NCBI GenBank assembly: GCA_030447415.1
Contig: JAUJOZ010000001.1
Span: 248,001-312,000 of the forward strand
Length of the DNA: 64,000 nt
Source: Thermomicrobiales bacterium
GTDB taxonomy: Bacteria > Chloroflexota > Chloroflexia > Thermomicrobiales > UBA6265
Reading direction: 5' to 3'
In this document: positions 17,945 through 27,307 of the stretch, piece after piece
Layout of the letters: the number at the start of each line of letters is the position of its first letter
How positions within the stretch are numbered: position 1 is the stretch's first letter
Translations under genes and position numbers: made by a program
The notes under the pieces: generated by a model
Told to the model about the DNA's origin: nothing
Seen by the model: only the letters and a program-made list of their open reading frames with translations
The model's database searches: none

Positions 17945-19291
17945 ATGGACCTCTTCGAGGCGAACCGCCGCGATCAGCTCGCTTCCCGAGCGCCTCTGGC
18001 GACCCGCATGCGTCCGCACACGCTCGACGAGCTCGTCGGCCAGGAGCACGTCGTCGGCCCGGGTACCCTCCTCCGCCGCGCCATCGAGGCCGACAAGCTC
18101 TCCTCCCTAATCCTCTGGGGTCCACCCGGCTCGGGCAAGACGACCCTCGCCCGTATCATCGCCAACACCACCCGCGCCCACTTCGCCGCGGTCAGTGCCG
18201 TCACCTCCGGCGTCGCCGACCTGCGCGCCGCCATCAAGGAAGCAGCCGATCGACTCGGAATGCACGGCCGGCGCACCGTCCTCTTCATCGACGAAATCCA
18301 CCGCTTCAACAAAGCCCAGCAGGACGCCATTCTTCCCCACGTCGAGGACGGAACCGTCATCCTCATCGGCGCCACCACCGAGAACCCCTCCTTCGAGGTC
18401 AACTCTCCACTTCTCTCCCGCTCCCGCGTCGTGATTCTCCGTCCCCTGACGGACGAGGACGTCCGCACGATCGTCCGCCGAGCCCTTGCCGACGAGGACC
18501 GCGGGCTCGGCGGGCAGCACCTCCGCCTCGCCGCCGATGCTCTCGACCTCCTGGTGAACCTCGCCAACGGCGACGCCCGCTTCGCTCTCAATACGCTGGA
18601 GTTCGCCGCCACCGGCGTCGGCTACGGCGACGCTCCGGAGATCACCGCCGACCTGGTGCGCGAGGCGGCGCAACGTCGAGCGGCGACCTACGACAAGGGG
18701 GGCGAGGACCACTTCGACGCCATCTCAGCGCTGCACAAGACGCTGCGCGGCTCGGACCCGGACGCCAGCCTCTACTGGCTGGCGCGGATGCTGGAACGAG
18801 GCGACGATCCCCTCTACGTCGCCCGCCGCCTCGTCCGCTTTGCCTCAGAGGATGTCGGCCTCGCCGATCCACAGGCGCTGCCGCTCGCCATGGCAGCGCA
18901 GCAAGCGGTCCACTTTCTCGGCCTACCGGAAGGCGCGCTCGCTCTGGCCGAGCTCGCCGTCTACCTGGCGCTCGCGCCGAAGAGCAACGCGGTCTACCGC
19001 GCCTACGGCGCCGCCCAGCGCGATGTCGTCGACACTCGCAACGACCCCGTCCCGCTCCACCTCCGCAACGCCCCCACGGCGTTGATGAAGCAGGCTGGCT
19101 ATGGCAAGGGCTACAAGTACGCGCACGACCACGAGGACGGGGTCGTCGCCCAGCAGAACCTGCCCAAGAACCTCGCCGGCCGCCGCTACTACGAACCGAC
19201 CGACCGCGGCTTCGAAGCGAAGCTCGCCGAGCGGCTGGCACGCATCCAGGAGATCTACGCCAACGCCAACGGGGAGCAGGGAGAAGGATGA
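17945..19291 (+). CDS. rarA: Replication-associated recombination protein A (AAA+ ATPase)
   Basis: RarA/MgsA is a clamp-loader-like AAA+ ATPase that acts at stalled replication forks. The 448-residue product has Walker A 'GPPGSGKTT' (about residues 58-66), Walker B 'LFIDEIHRFNKAQQD' (about 112-126), sensor 1 'LIGATTENPS', and the C-terminal oligomerisation domain typical of the family ('KGYKYAHDHEDGVVAQQ', 'RYYEPTDRGFE'). Length and domain order are normal. The ATG at 17945 is preceded by GGGCGGAG. Confidence 0.95.
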   Translation: MDLFEANRRDQLASRAPLATRMRPHTLDELVGQEHVVGPGTLLRRAIEADKLSSLILWGPPGSGKTTLARIIANTTRAHFAAVSAVTSGVADLRAAIKEAADRLGMHGRRTVLFIDEIHRFNKAQQDAILPHVEDGTVILIGATTENPSFEVNSPLLSRSRVVILRPLTDEDVRTIVRRALADEDRGLGGQHLRLAADALDLLVNLANGDARFALNTLEFAATGVGYGDAPEITADLVREAAQRRAATYDKGGEDHFDAISALHKTLRGSDPDASLYWLARMLERGDDPLYVARRLVRFASEDVGLADPQALPLAMAAQQAVHFLGLPEGALALAELAVYLALAPKSNAVYRAYGAAQRDVVDTRNDPVPLHLRNAPTALMKQAGYGKGYKYAHDHEDGVVAQQNLPKNLAGRRYYEPTDRGFEAKLAERLARIQEIYANANGEQGEG

Positions 19292-19496
19292 AGCTGCTGG
19301 CTGGTCGTCCGCACGACGAACCCGGTATCCGCCGGAAGTGGCGTGGTTCGAGGCGCTCGTCAAGACCCGTCCCCTGCGTCACGGTCATGGCGCACGACGT
19401 TGCGCGCGCATTGCCTCCCCCGTGCTTCGCTTTTATGAAGCGCTCCACACGACGGTTCCCTGGACAGCCGGGACCCATCGTTCGGCGTGACCCGCG

Positions 19497-20237
19497 ATGA
19501 TGGCCGCCGCGCCGATCCGGCGTGCCGACGATCGCGGTCCCGAAGCGCTCCGCCCGCTGGAGATCATCCCCGGCGCCGTCCCCAACGCCGAGGGTTCCGC
19601 GCTGATCAGGCTTGGTCGCACGCACGTCCTGTGCGCCGCCACCGTGGAGGAGAAGGTGCCGCGCTGGATGTTCGGCAAGGGCCGGGGCTGGGTCACCGCC
19701 GAGTACAGCATGCTTCCCCGGGCTACACCGGAACGCACCCCGCGCGAGGCGACCCAGGGCAAGCAGGGCGGCCGCACCGTCGAGATCCAGCGCCTGATCG
19801 GCCGCTCGCTGCGGGCCGTCGTCGACCTCGACGCCCTCGGCGAGCGCCAGGTGATCCTCGACTGCGACGTCCTCCAGGCCGATGCCGGCACCCGCTGCGC
19901 CGCGATCACCGGCGGCTACGTTGCCCTCGCCCTCGCCTGCCGCCGTCTCCAGTCCGAGAAGCGGATCAAGCGGGACCCGCTCCGCGCTGCCGTCGCCGCC
20001 GTCAGCGTGGGGGTCGTCCGCGGTGTCCCCCTGCTCGACCTCGACTACGCCGAGGACGCCGCCGCCGATGTCGATTGCAATGTCGTCATGACCGGCGGGC
20101 ACGAGTTCGTCGAGATTCAGGGTACGGCGGAGCGCGCCCCGTTCACCCCAGCCACCCTCGACGAGCTCCTCGTCCTCGCCAGTACGGGGCTTGACCAGCT
20201 CTTCGCGGCGCAGCAAGCGGCGCTTCACCAGCCTTGA
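19497..20237 (+). CDS. rph: Ribonuclease PH
   Basis: RNase PH is a phosphorolytic 3'-5' exoribonuclease that trims tRNA precursors. The 246-residue product has the family blocks '[20 protein letters not shown]', '[16 protein letters not shown]', '[20 protein letters not shown]' and '[18 protein letters not shown]', with the phosphate-binding arginine region intact. Two adjacent ATGs at 19497 and 19500 could start it. It is separated from rarA by 205 bp with no visible gene. Confidence 0.95.
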   Translation: MMAAAPIRRADDRGPEALRPLEIIPGAVPNAEGSALIRLGRTHVLCAATVEEKVPRWMFGKGRGWVTAEYSMLPRATPERTPREATQGKQGGRTVEIQRLIGRSLRAVVDLDALGERQVILDCDVLQADAGTRCAAITGGYVALALACRRLQSEKRIKRDPLRAAVAAVSVGVVRGVPLLDLDYAEDAAADVDCNVVMTGGHEFVEIQGTAERAPFTPATLDELLVLASTGLDQLFAAQQAALHQP

Positions 20238-20392
20238 AGCGGCGCCTACAATCCTGGTCGATGGTTCGTACCCGACGTGGCCGGGGTCGCCGGGGAGCGT
20301 TGCCGGCCGCGGGAGGCGCTCAGAGAGGACGATCCCGGTGGTCGCGATCACCCGCGCCGCACCGTGGAACCTGATCGGAGAGGCATCCCTTC

Positions 20393-22243
20393 GTGCAGAC
20401 CGCCGAAATCCACCCCCGACCCCAGCTCACGCGCGACCGGTGGACCGACCTCTGCGGTCCGTGGGCGTTTGCCTTCGACGACGACGACATCGGTCTGCGT
20501 GACGGCTGGGTGGAGCGACTGGACCCGTTCGACCGGATGATCACCGTCCCCTTCCCGCCCGAGTCGCGCGCCAGCGGCATCGCCGACCCCGCCCCCCACC
20601 CCGTGGTCTGGTACCGCCGCACCTTTCAAGTGCCGGCCGAGGCGCAACGGCAGCGCCTGCTGCTCCACTTCGGCGCGGTCGATTACCAGACCCAGGTCTG
20701 GGTGAACGGCCACCTCGTCGCCCGACATGAGGGCGGCCATACGCCCTTCACCGCCGATGTGACCTCCGCTCTCAGCGATCCCGCGCACGATCAGGTCGTT
20801 GTCGTTCGGGCGGAGGACCGGCCGGACGACCTGGCTCAACCGCGCGGCAAGCAGGACTGGGAGCCGAAACCCCACCGTATCTGGTATCACCGCACCACCG
20901 GCATTTGGCAGCCGGTGTGGCTGGAGCCGGTGGCCGATACGCACGTCGTGGACATTCGCTGGACCCCCGATCTGGACCGGGGTCTGCTCGGTGTGCAGGT
21001 GAAGCTCAACCGGCCGCCGGGCCACCCGCTTCGCCTCCGCGTCCGCCTCTCGCTCCGCGGCGTCGCGCTGGCGGACGACACCTGCACGGTCGAGCGCGAC
21101 GAGCTCCGTCGTGACATCGCCCTGGAGCCCGCCGGGTTGACCATGAGCCGCGAGCGTCTCCTCTGGTCGCCGCGCTATCCCAACCTCGTCGACGCGACGG
21201 TGACGCTCGAGGACGGCGAGAACATCGTTGATCAGGTGCAGTCCTACGCAGGGCTCAGGAGCGCGGGCGTCGCCAACGGGCGGTTCCTGCTCAACGGGCG
21301 TCCCTACTACCCACGCCTGGTCCTCGAGCAGGGCTACTGGCCCGATTCGCATCTCGCCGCTCCCAGTGCCGACGCGCTGCGCCACGAGGTGGAGCTGATC
21401 AAGTCGCTCGGGTTCAACGGCGTGCGCATCCACCAAAAGGTTGAGGATCCCCGCTTCCTGTACTGGTGCGACCGTCTCGGATTGCTTGTCTGGGGCGAGA
21501 TGGCCAACGCCTACGTCTTCTCGCCGCTCGCGGTCGAGCGGCTCACCCGCGAGTGGCTGGAAGTCCTGCGCCGGGATTACAGCCACCCGTGCATCGTGAC
21601 CTGGGTGCCCCTGAACGAGAGCTGGGGTGTGCCCGCTCTCGAGCGGGATCCCGCCCAGCGGGACTACGTGCGCGCGCTGTATCACCTGACGCGCGCGCTC
21701 GACCCCACACGCCCGGTGATCGGCAATGACGGGTGGGAGCACCTCGCCAGCGACGTGTGGGGCGTCCATGACTACGCCCTGGACGGTGACACGCTGCGTG
21801 AGCGGTACGGGAGCGCGGCAGCGGTGGAGCGCACGCTGCGCGAGATCCAGCCCCACTACCGAACCATCGTCTTCCCCGACTATCACCGCCAGGGCGAGCC
21901 GGTGATGCTGACCGAGTGCGGCGGCATCAGCTACGCCCCCGCGCCCGGCGAGCGATGGCACGGCTACGGAACCGTGCAGACGCCGGAGGCGTTCCTGGCC
22001 AAGTACGAGGAACTGGTCAGCGCGATCCTCGACTGCCCGACGGTGTCCGGCTTCTGCTACACCCAGCTGACGGACACGGAGCAGGAGACCAACGGCCTGC
22101 TCAGCGCCGACCGGACACCGAAGCTCAACCCCGGCGCCGTGCGGGAGATCACCGTCCGGGCGTCCAGGGCGGTGCCCGGCGAGGTGCTCACCAACATCCA
22201 AACCGCGGCCGAGGTGACATCCTTCCAGGCCGCCGGTAGCTAA
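20393..22243 (+). CDS. Glycoside hydrolase family 2 enzyme (beta-galactosidase/glucuronidase type)
   Basis: The 616-residue protein has the GH2 architecture: an N-terminal jelly-roll sugar-binding domain ('VVWYRRTFQVP', 'QVWVNGHLVARHEGGHTPF'), an immunoglobulin-like domain, and a TIM barrel with acid/base E409 in 'WVPLNESWG' and nucleophile E508 in 'VMLTECGGISY'. No signal peptide is present, so it is likely cytoplasmic. Whether the substrate is a galactoside, glucuronide or mannoside cannot be decided from sequence. The GTG at 20393 follows GGAGAGG. There are no sugar transport genes nearby. It converges on the aminotransferase-like gene, 41 bp away. Confidence 0.9.
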   Translation: MQTAEIHPRPQLTRDRWTDLCGPWAFAFDDDDIGLRDGWVERLDPFDRMITVPFPPESRASGIADPAPHPVVWYRRTFQVPAEAQRQRLLLHFGAVDYQTQVWVNGHLVARHEGGHTPFTADVTSALSDPAHDQVVVVRAEDRPDDLAQPRGKQDWEPKPHRIWYHRTTGIWQPVWLEPVADTHVVDIRWTPDLDRGLLGVQVKLNRPPGHPLRLRVRLSLRGVALADDTCTVERDELRRDIALEPAGLTMSRERLLWSPRYPNLVDATVTLEDGENIVDQVQSYAGLRSAGVANGRFLLNGRPYYPRLVLEQGYWPDSHLAAPSADALRHEVELIKSLGFNGVRIHQKVEDPRFLYWCDRLGLLVWGEMANAYVFSPLAVERLTREWLEVLRRDYSHPCIVTWVPLNESWGVPALERDPAQRDYVRALYHLTRALDPTRPVIGNDGWEHLASDVWGVHDYALDGDTLRERYGSAAAVERTLREIQPHYRTIVFPDYHRQGEPVMLTECGGISYAPAPGERWHGYGTVQTPEAFLAKYEELVSAILDCPTVSGFCYTQLTDTEQETNGLLSADRTPKLNPGAVREITVRASRAVPGEVLTNIQTAAEVTSFQAAGS

Positions 22244-22284
22244 GCGGGGCCATTGGCCGGCGCGTGACGGGCGGCGAGTACCGC

Positions 22285-23325
22285 CTATAAGGGGGCTGCG
22301 ATCTCGATCAGGGCGCGTTTCAGCGCGTCGGTATGGTCGGGGCGGGTCGCGCTGAGGCGGAGATACGACGCCAGCTCCGGATGGGGCGGGCGGTGGACCT
22401 GAATGCCGCGGCGGGCGAGCTCGCGGGCATAATAGTCCGCGTCGCCACGCTCGATTCGGGCGAGGAGGAAGTTTGCCCAGGACGGGAGCGGGCGCAGCAT
22501 GTTCAGCTTTCGCAGCGTGCGGTAAAGGCGGGCGCGCTCTTCGCGCACCCGTTGTGCCGTCGCCCGAACGTAAGCGAGGTCGTCGAGCGTCGCCGCGGCG
22601 GCCAGCACGGCACCGGTCGTCATCCCTGATGGCTGGCGATACGCCTCCAGTTCCTTGAGCAGCCGCGGTGGTCCGACCGCGTAGGCGAAGGGCAGACCAG
22701 CGAGCCCCGCCCACGTCTCGAACGACTGGACGACGAGTAGGTTGTCGAACTCCCGGACGAGCGGGACCAGCGTCCGACCGCTGTACTCGGCGTGGCGCTC
22801 GTCGACCACCACCAGCTCGCAGCCGCGAGTCAACCGGACCGCGTCCTGATTGCCAAGCAGCGTGCCGGTCGGGTCGTTTGGTGATCCAACCATCGCGGTC
22901 GCTTCGCGGGGCAGTTCACCGAGCGTCTCCAGGTCGAGGTCGAGCCCAAAGGTCGCCCCGCGTTGGAGGTGTACGGTCTCCCATCGGTGCAGCGCGGCGC
23001 GGCGCTCGTCGCCTGGGTCCGACGGTGGGAAGAGGACGAGAGGCCCGCGCTGACGCCGCCAGAGGAAGAGCATGCCGAGCAGGTCCTCGACTCCGTTGGT
23101 GAGAAGGAGCCAATCCGGCGGCACGCCGACCACCTGCGCGAGCCGCAGCTGCAGCCGGGTCTCGCGGAGTCGCGCCGGCAGGTGCAGTTCGTCGCTCCCC
23201 GCGAGTGCGTCCTGGACGTGGACGGACGGTCCGTAGGGATTGACCAACAGGTCGAGGCGGATCGGACCGTCCGCGGTCGCGTGCCGCCGGCAACTCGGCA
23301 CGGCGCTGGAGCGAAATCGGCTCAC
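22285..23325 (-). CDS. HisC-like aminotransferase fold protein lacking the PLP lysine
   Basis: The 346-residue product follows the histidinol-phosphate/CobD-type aminotransferase pattern: 'LLTNGVEDLLGMLF', 'MVGSPNDPTGTLL', 'LVVVDERHAEYSG', 'SFETWAGLAGLPFAYAVG' and 'SYLRLSATRP'. In active members the 'S-K-x-W-x-L-A-G-L' segment supplies the lysine that binds PLP; here the matching positions read F-E-T-W and there is no lysine anywhere near. The conserved Tyr after the active-site Asp-Glu is also changed to His. It may therefore be a pseudo-enzyme or have another function. GTG 23325 overlaps the stop of the upstream phosphoesterase (GTGA), implying translational coupling. Confidence 0.75.
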   Translation of the reverse strand: MSRFRSSAVPSCRRHATADGPIRLDLLVNPYGPSVHVQDALAGSDELHLPARLRETRLQLRLAQVVGVPPDWLLLTNGVEDLLGMLFLWRRQRGPLVLFPPSDPGDERRAALHRWETVHLQRGATFGLDLDLETLGELPREATAMVGSPNDPTGTLLGNQDAVRLTRGCELVVVDERHAEYSGRTLVPLVREFDNLLVVQSFETWAGLAGLPFAYAVGPPRLLKELEAYRQPSGMTTGAVLAAAATLDDLAYVRATAQRVREERARLYRTLRKLNMLRPLPSWANFLLARIERGDADYYARELARRGIQVHRPPHPELASYLRLSATRPDHTDALKRALIEIAAPL

Positions 23326-24089
23326 ACACCAGCTCCAGTGGCAAGCCAGGCGTCCGCACGTCGGTGCCGTTCGACCTCGGGGAGTTCGTGGACAACCAAC
23401 CCGCCGGTGACGGTGCTCGCCACGTTGCGAACCGGCGTGCCGCCCGCCGTGCGGCCGAACGCGTTGCCGAGGTGGGCGTGACCGTGGATCACCAAGTCGA
23501 CCCGGTGCCGATCGATGACGCGGCCGAGCTCGCTGTTGCCAAGCATCCAGTATTTGGCGAGCGGCTCCGTCCCCAGCGTCGACGGCGTCGGCGCGAAGTG
23601 GGTGACGACAACGGTCAGGTCGGCGTCGAGGTGGTTGAGCGCGGCGTCGAGGCGGGCTGCCTCCCGCCGGGCGCGAACGGCAAGCGCCTGCCAAGCGCGG
23701 TCGCGCAGCGGGTGCGGCCCAGCGTCCGGCCAGAAGCCACCACCCGAGCCGCCCACGCCCGCGAAGCCAAGCCGGGCACCGGACCCGGCGTCGAGCGTCG
23801 TCGCCTCGCCGTCGAGCAGTGTCACCCCCGCGGTCTGCAGGATGCGGCGGAAGGCGGCGCGGCGAAGGCACCGCCTGTCGTGGTTGCCGAGCACCGCCAC
23901 GATGGGGAGGGGGACGAGGTGGAACAGCTCCGCCGCCCGCTCCGCCTCGAGGAGCCGGCCATTCTCGGTGATGTCGCCGGCCACGACGAGCACGTCCGCC
24001 CGGTTCGCCAGACCGGACAGTTCCTCCGCCAGCGCGAGCGGCGCGCGCGGACGAATGTGCAAATCTCCAATGGCGGCGATGCGGATCAC
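23322..24089 (-). CDS. Calcineurin-like metallophosphoesterase
   Basis: The product of about 255 residues shows all five metallophosphoesterase blocks: 'GDLHIRP', 'VVAGDITENG', 'LGNHDRR', 'VVTHFAPT' and 'VIHGHAHLG', so a two-metal active site is intact. The start is chosen at GTG 24089, directly before the first beta strand; the frame is open to 24254 but the extra 55 residues have no family similarity. The substrate is unknown. It is coupled to the lysine-less aminotransferase-like gene by a 4-bp overlap, so the two products probably work together. Confidence 0.8.
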   Translation of the reverse strand: MIRIAAIGDLHIRPRAPLALAEELSGLANRADVLVVAGDITENGRLLEAERAAELFHLVPLPIVAVLGNHDRRCLRRAAFRRILQTAGVTLLDGEATTLDAGSGARLGFAGVGGSGGGFWPDAGPHPLRDRAWQALAVRARREAARLDAALNHLDADLTVVVTHFAPTPSTLGTEPLAKYWMLGNSELGRVIDRHRVDLVIHGHAHLGNAFGRTAGGTPVRNVASTVTGGLVVHELPEVERHRRADAWLATGAGV

Positions 24090-24313
24090 CGTTACGTCGT
24101 TTCCGTCCCTTCCCGCCGGACCCGAATCCCGCACCTCTCGGTCGTCGGCTCCCGGAGCCAAGAAGCACGGGCTGGCCACCAGTGTACCCCACGGGGTGGT
24201 GGCTCTCGCGGTGGTGTCGGTATGCGGGGGAGCGCCTTCGGCCGTCCAGGGCACGGGCCGCAGTTGAACCGGTCCTAGTCACCGGCCGGTAGGCAGGCGC
24301 AGCGAGGCGCACG

Positions 24314-24319
24314 TATACT
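24314..24319 (+). promoter_or_regulatory. -10 element TATACT ahead of the dacA-like gene
   Basis: The predicted transcription start (about 24326) is only a few bases before the TTG at 24329 and 20 bases before ATG 24347. No Shine-Dalgarno sequence is seen. Confidence 0.4.
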
Positions 24320-24328
24320 GACCGCGCT

Positions 24329-25564
24329 TTGAAATCCGAACGGCCAATGCCACCCGCCGACTCTCGACCGCCGGCCCAGCGGCCGCGCCTTCTCGCGTGG
24401 CTGCTGGCGCTCGCCCTGGTTCAACCCCTCTTCGTTGGGCTCCTTCCGGTTCCCGCCGCCTCGGCCGTGCAGGGCGAAGCAACGGCCGGCACCCCCGAGG
24501 CCGCCCCTGTTCCCGAGCCGCCCGAGATCAGCGCTCAAGCGGCTTACGTCGCCGACGTGTCCGTCGGTCGGCCGCTCTATGCACTCAATCCGGACGAACG
24601 GCGGCCACCTGCCAGCCTCGCCAAGATGATGACCGCCGTCGTCGCCGCGGAGCACGTAAGCCCCGACGATCGGGTGAAGATCGATCCGGCTGACGAGGTC
24701 GACGTCAAGATCTTTTCCCACATGGGTTTGGTCGCCGGCGACACCGTGACGGTGGAGCAACTTCTCTACGGCATGCTGGTCCCGTCGGGTAACGATGCTG
24801 CCAACGCCCTCGCCCGTCACGTCGGTGCCGCCCTCGCGGGGGTCGATCCCGGCGATGCTGAGGCTGCCGTGGCCGCCTTTGTCGGCGCGATGAACGAGCG
24901 GGCGGAGGCGTTGCACCTCGCCAACACCCACTTCGCAAACCCGTCCGGCGAGGACGCCAAGGACCAGTACGCGAGCGCTCGCGACCTGGCCGGCCTCGCC
25001 GCGACGCTGATGGAGAACGACACGTTGGCGGAGATCGTCCGCACCCCGGAGTACGAGACGACCTCCGTCGGCCCTGAGCGACGCGCCTATGGGGTCCTCA
25101 CGAACACCAACACCTTGCTCCAAGAAGAGGGGATCCACGGTGTCAAGACGGGTACGACTGGGGAGGCCGGTGGCAATCTTGTTACCGCTGCCTACTTCAG
25201 CGGTGGGAACCGGGTTATCACCGTCATCCTCGGTAGTCCCTACGAGGCGGACTCGGAGACTGGGCAGCCCGTCCGCGATGATCGCTACCCTGACACGCTC
25301 GCCATCCTTGAATCTTTGCAAAGCGACTACCGCTGGCTTGATCCAGCCGAGCGCGGCACGGTCGAGGGGCTCGATGAGGAGATGGCCGCGTGGCAGGTAA
25401 CGCTGGAGGATGGTCCGGCGCTCGTGGTTCCTGGCGACCGGCTCGATGACCTGCGCTATACCCTCCAGCTCGGTCCGCCCGGCGACCCGGGGGAGAAGGT
25501 GGGTCGCGTGCTATTCTTCGTCGGCGACGAGCCGGTTGGGGAGCGCCCCGTCTACCAGGCCTAG
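24329..25564 (+). CDS. dacA: D-alanyl-D-alanine carboxypeptidase (PBP5-like, family S11)
   Basis: This penicillin-binding protein trims the terminal D-Ala from peptidoglycan stem peptides outside the membrane. Numbered from TTG 24329 (411 residues), it has a signal peptide at about 20-47, the catalytic S96-x-x-K99 ('PASLAKM'), S153-G-N155 and K273-T-G275, all properly spaced. A C-terminal domain follows the catalytic domain and the end is not clearly amphipathic. ATG 24347 is an alternative start. It is the first gene of a row with rluB, cmk and plsC, although 165 bp separate it from rluB. Confidence 0.88.
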   Translation: MKSERPMPPADSRPPAQRPRLLAWLLALALVQPLFVGLLPVPAASAVQGEATAGTPEAAPVPEPPEISAQAAYVADVSVGRPLYALNPDERRPPASLAKMMTAVVAAEHVSPDDRVKIDPADEVDVKIFSHMGLVAGDTVTVEQLLYGMLVPSGNDAANALARHVGAALAGVDPGDAEAAVAAFVGAMNERAEALHLANTHFANPSGEDAKDQYASARDLAGLAATLMENDTLAEIVRTPEYETTSVGPERRAYGVLTNTNTLLQEEGIHGVKTGTTGEAGGNLVTAAYFSGGNRVITVILGSPYEADSETGQPVRDDRYPDTLAILESLQSDYRWLDPAERGTVEGLDEEMAAWQVTLEDGPALVVPGDRLDDLRYTLQLGPPGDPGEKVGRVLFFVGDEPVGERPVYQA

Positions 25565-25729
25565 ACGGCGGACGATAGGCAGCAGTCGCTTGACGGGGGC
25601 GGAGGGGACGGCGCCCCGGCTGATGCGCTCGTCGGCTCTCGGCTATGCCGCACGCTTCCCGCCTTCCCCTCGCTTCGCGTCCTTGTCGCTTACCGCCTAC
25701 CATCGACCATCTTCGTCGAGGCCCCGCTG

Positions 25730-27307
25730 ATGGAGCGCCTGCAACGTGTCATGGCCGCCCGAGGCGCCGGCTCTCGTCGGGCGGCCGAGGAACTGATCCG
25801 GGCCGGGCGCGTGGCCGTCAACGGCGACATCGTCACCGAGTTGGGGACCAAAGTTGATCCCCGGTCGGCGCAGATCCGGGTCGACGGCAAGCTCCTGCGG
25901 GCCCAGCAGCCGCGCTACCTGCTCCTCAACAAGCCACGCAGCTACATCACGACGACCAGCGACGAGCGGGATCGTCGCACGGTCATGGATTTGATCGACG
26001 TGCCCGAGCGCGTCTTCCCAGTCGGCCGCCTCGACCGGGACACCGAGGGGCTGCTCCTGCTCACCAACGATGGGGACGTCGCGAACCGCGTGATGCATCC
26101 CCGTTACGAACTCGACAAGGAGTACAACGTCCTCACCCTTACGCGCCCTGGCGAGCAAACCCTGCAGCGCGTTCGCGACGGCGTGACGATCGACGGGCGG
26201 AAGGTGGTGCCGAGGGAGTTCCGCATCCTGCGGGAAACCCACGAAGGGCTCATCCTCAAGATCGTGATCCACGAGGGGATGAACCACGTCGTGCATCGGA
26301 TCATGGAGGTGGTTGGTATCCCCGTCACGCGGCTGCGACGGGTTCGCGTCGGTCCGCTCAGCCTCCAGGGCATCCCGCTCGGCCAGTGGCGCGACCTCAC
26401 CGCCGGCGAGCGGTCCACGCTCTTCCAAGCCCTCCACCTCGACCAGGAGAATGCGCCCGGCACCGGCGCCGTCGAGAACTCTCCGGTGCGCGGCTGGCGC
26501 GCCACGCACGGGCGCAACCGTGGCGCACCGGTCGGACGCTCGCGTCCGGTCCCGACCGACGGAACCGAGCCCAAGAGAGGACCCGGGCACGGTGGTCGCG
26601 CCGCTCGCCCGGCGGCTCGGAGCCCCGGTCGCCATCCCGAGCGACCGGGGCGCGGTCCGGCAACGCCACGGGACGTGGACGATTCGGCGCGGTCCCGGCG
26701 ACCAGGTCCCGTCCCGGAGCGTGGTGAGCCCCGCCGCCCGGGGCCGGGCGACGTGCCGGGCCGTCGGGGCACGACGGTTGATCAATCCCACCAGGGCACC
26801 GGTCCGTCGCGTCCCCGTCGTGGCCGAGGCGCAGAACCAAGTAAGGACAAGGAACGGCATGCGAATGATCGTGACCAGACCGCCGGCGCCCCGGCGCGGC
26901 CTCCTGGCGCGCCGCGGAAGCGTCGCGGCGAACCACCGGCCCCCGGCTATCGCAGCCCCCGGCGGTCCAACGGTGGTGACCACGAGCCGGCGGGGCAAGC
27001 GCCAGCGCGCGGGGAACGGCTCCGTCCACCCGATGCCGGGGATCGAGGGACGCACGGCGACCGCAAGGGGGTGGACCCCCACGGATCTGCACGCCGCACC
27101 CACCGGCGAAAGCGAGACGCCGCCGTGCCCGACGCCGATCCCACCTCCCGTCCGATCAGGTCGCAGGAGCAAGGAGAGAGCCGCGGCCGGCGAGGAGCGC
27201 GAAACGCACGATCACAGCCGGGTCGTGGCGATCGACGGACCGGCGGCGGCGGGCAAGACGACCGTGGCCCGCGCCCTCGCCGACCGGCTCGGGGCGATGC
27301 TGTTTGA
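25730..27307 (+). CDS. rluB: RsuA/RluB-family pseudouridine synthase with a long basic tail
   Basis: Residues 1-60 are an S4 RNA-binding domain and residues 65-240 the catalytic domain, with the active-site Asp in 'VGRLDRDTEGLLLLTNDG' and 'HEGMNHVVHRIMEVVG'. Enzymes of this group isomerise specific uridines in 23S or 16S rRNA. After about residue 245 the frame continues for 280 residues of low-complexity Arg/Gly/Pro/Asp sequence. Basic tails are known in RluB proteins but are usually shorter. The frame ends inside cmk, overlapping it by 83 nt, which is unusual; a frameshift or sequence error that extends the tail is possible. Confidence 0.88.
   Translation: MERLQRVMAARGAGSRRAAEELIRAGRVAVNGDIVTELGTKVDPRSAQIRVDGKLLRAQQPRYLLLNKPRSYITTTSDERDRRTVMDLIDVPERVFPVGRLDRDTEGLLLLTNDGDVANRVMHPRYELDKEYNVLTLTRPGEQTLQRVRDGVTIDGRKVVPREFRILRETHEGLILKIVIHEGMNHVVHRIMEVVGIPVTRLRRVRVGPLSLQGIPLGQWRDLTAGERSTLFQALHLDQENAPGTGAVENSPVRGWRATHGRNRGAPVGRSRPVPTDGTEPKRGPGHGGRAARPAARSPGRHPERPGRGPATPRDVDDSARSRRPGPVPERGEPRRPGPGDVPGRRGTTVDQSHQGTGPSRPRRGRGAEPSKDKERHANDRDQTAGAPARPPGAPRKRRGEPPAPGYRSPRRSNGGDHEPAGQAPARGERLRPPDAGDRGTHGDRKGVDPHGSARRTHRRKRDAAVPDADPTSRPIRSQEQGESRGRRGARNARSQPGRGDRRTGGGGQDDRGPRPRRPARGDAV

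Noticed and set aside
20348-22714. 788-codon open frame on the minus strand
   Set aside because: It is the mirror of the family 2 glycosidase, whose plus-strand frame has clear catalytic motifs; the minus frame has no protein pattern.
25697-27172. 491-codon open frame on the minus strand
   Set aside because: Shadow of the rluB-like gene and its tail.
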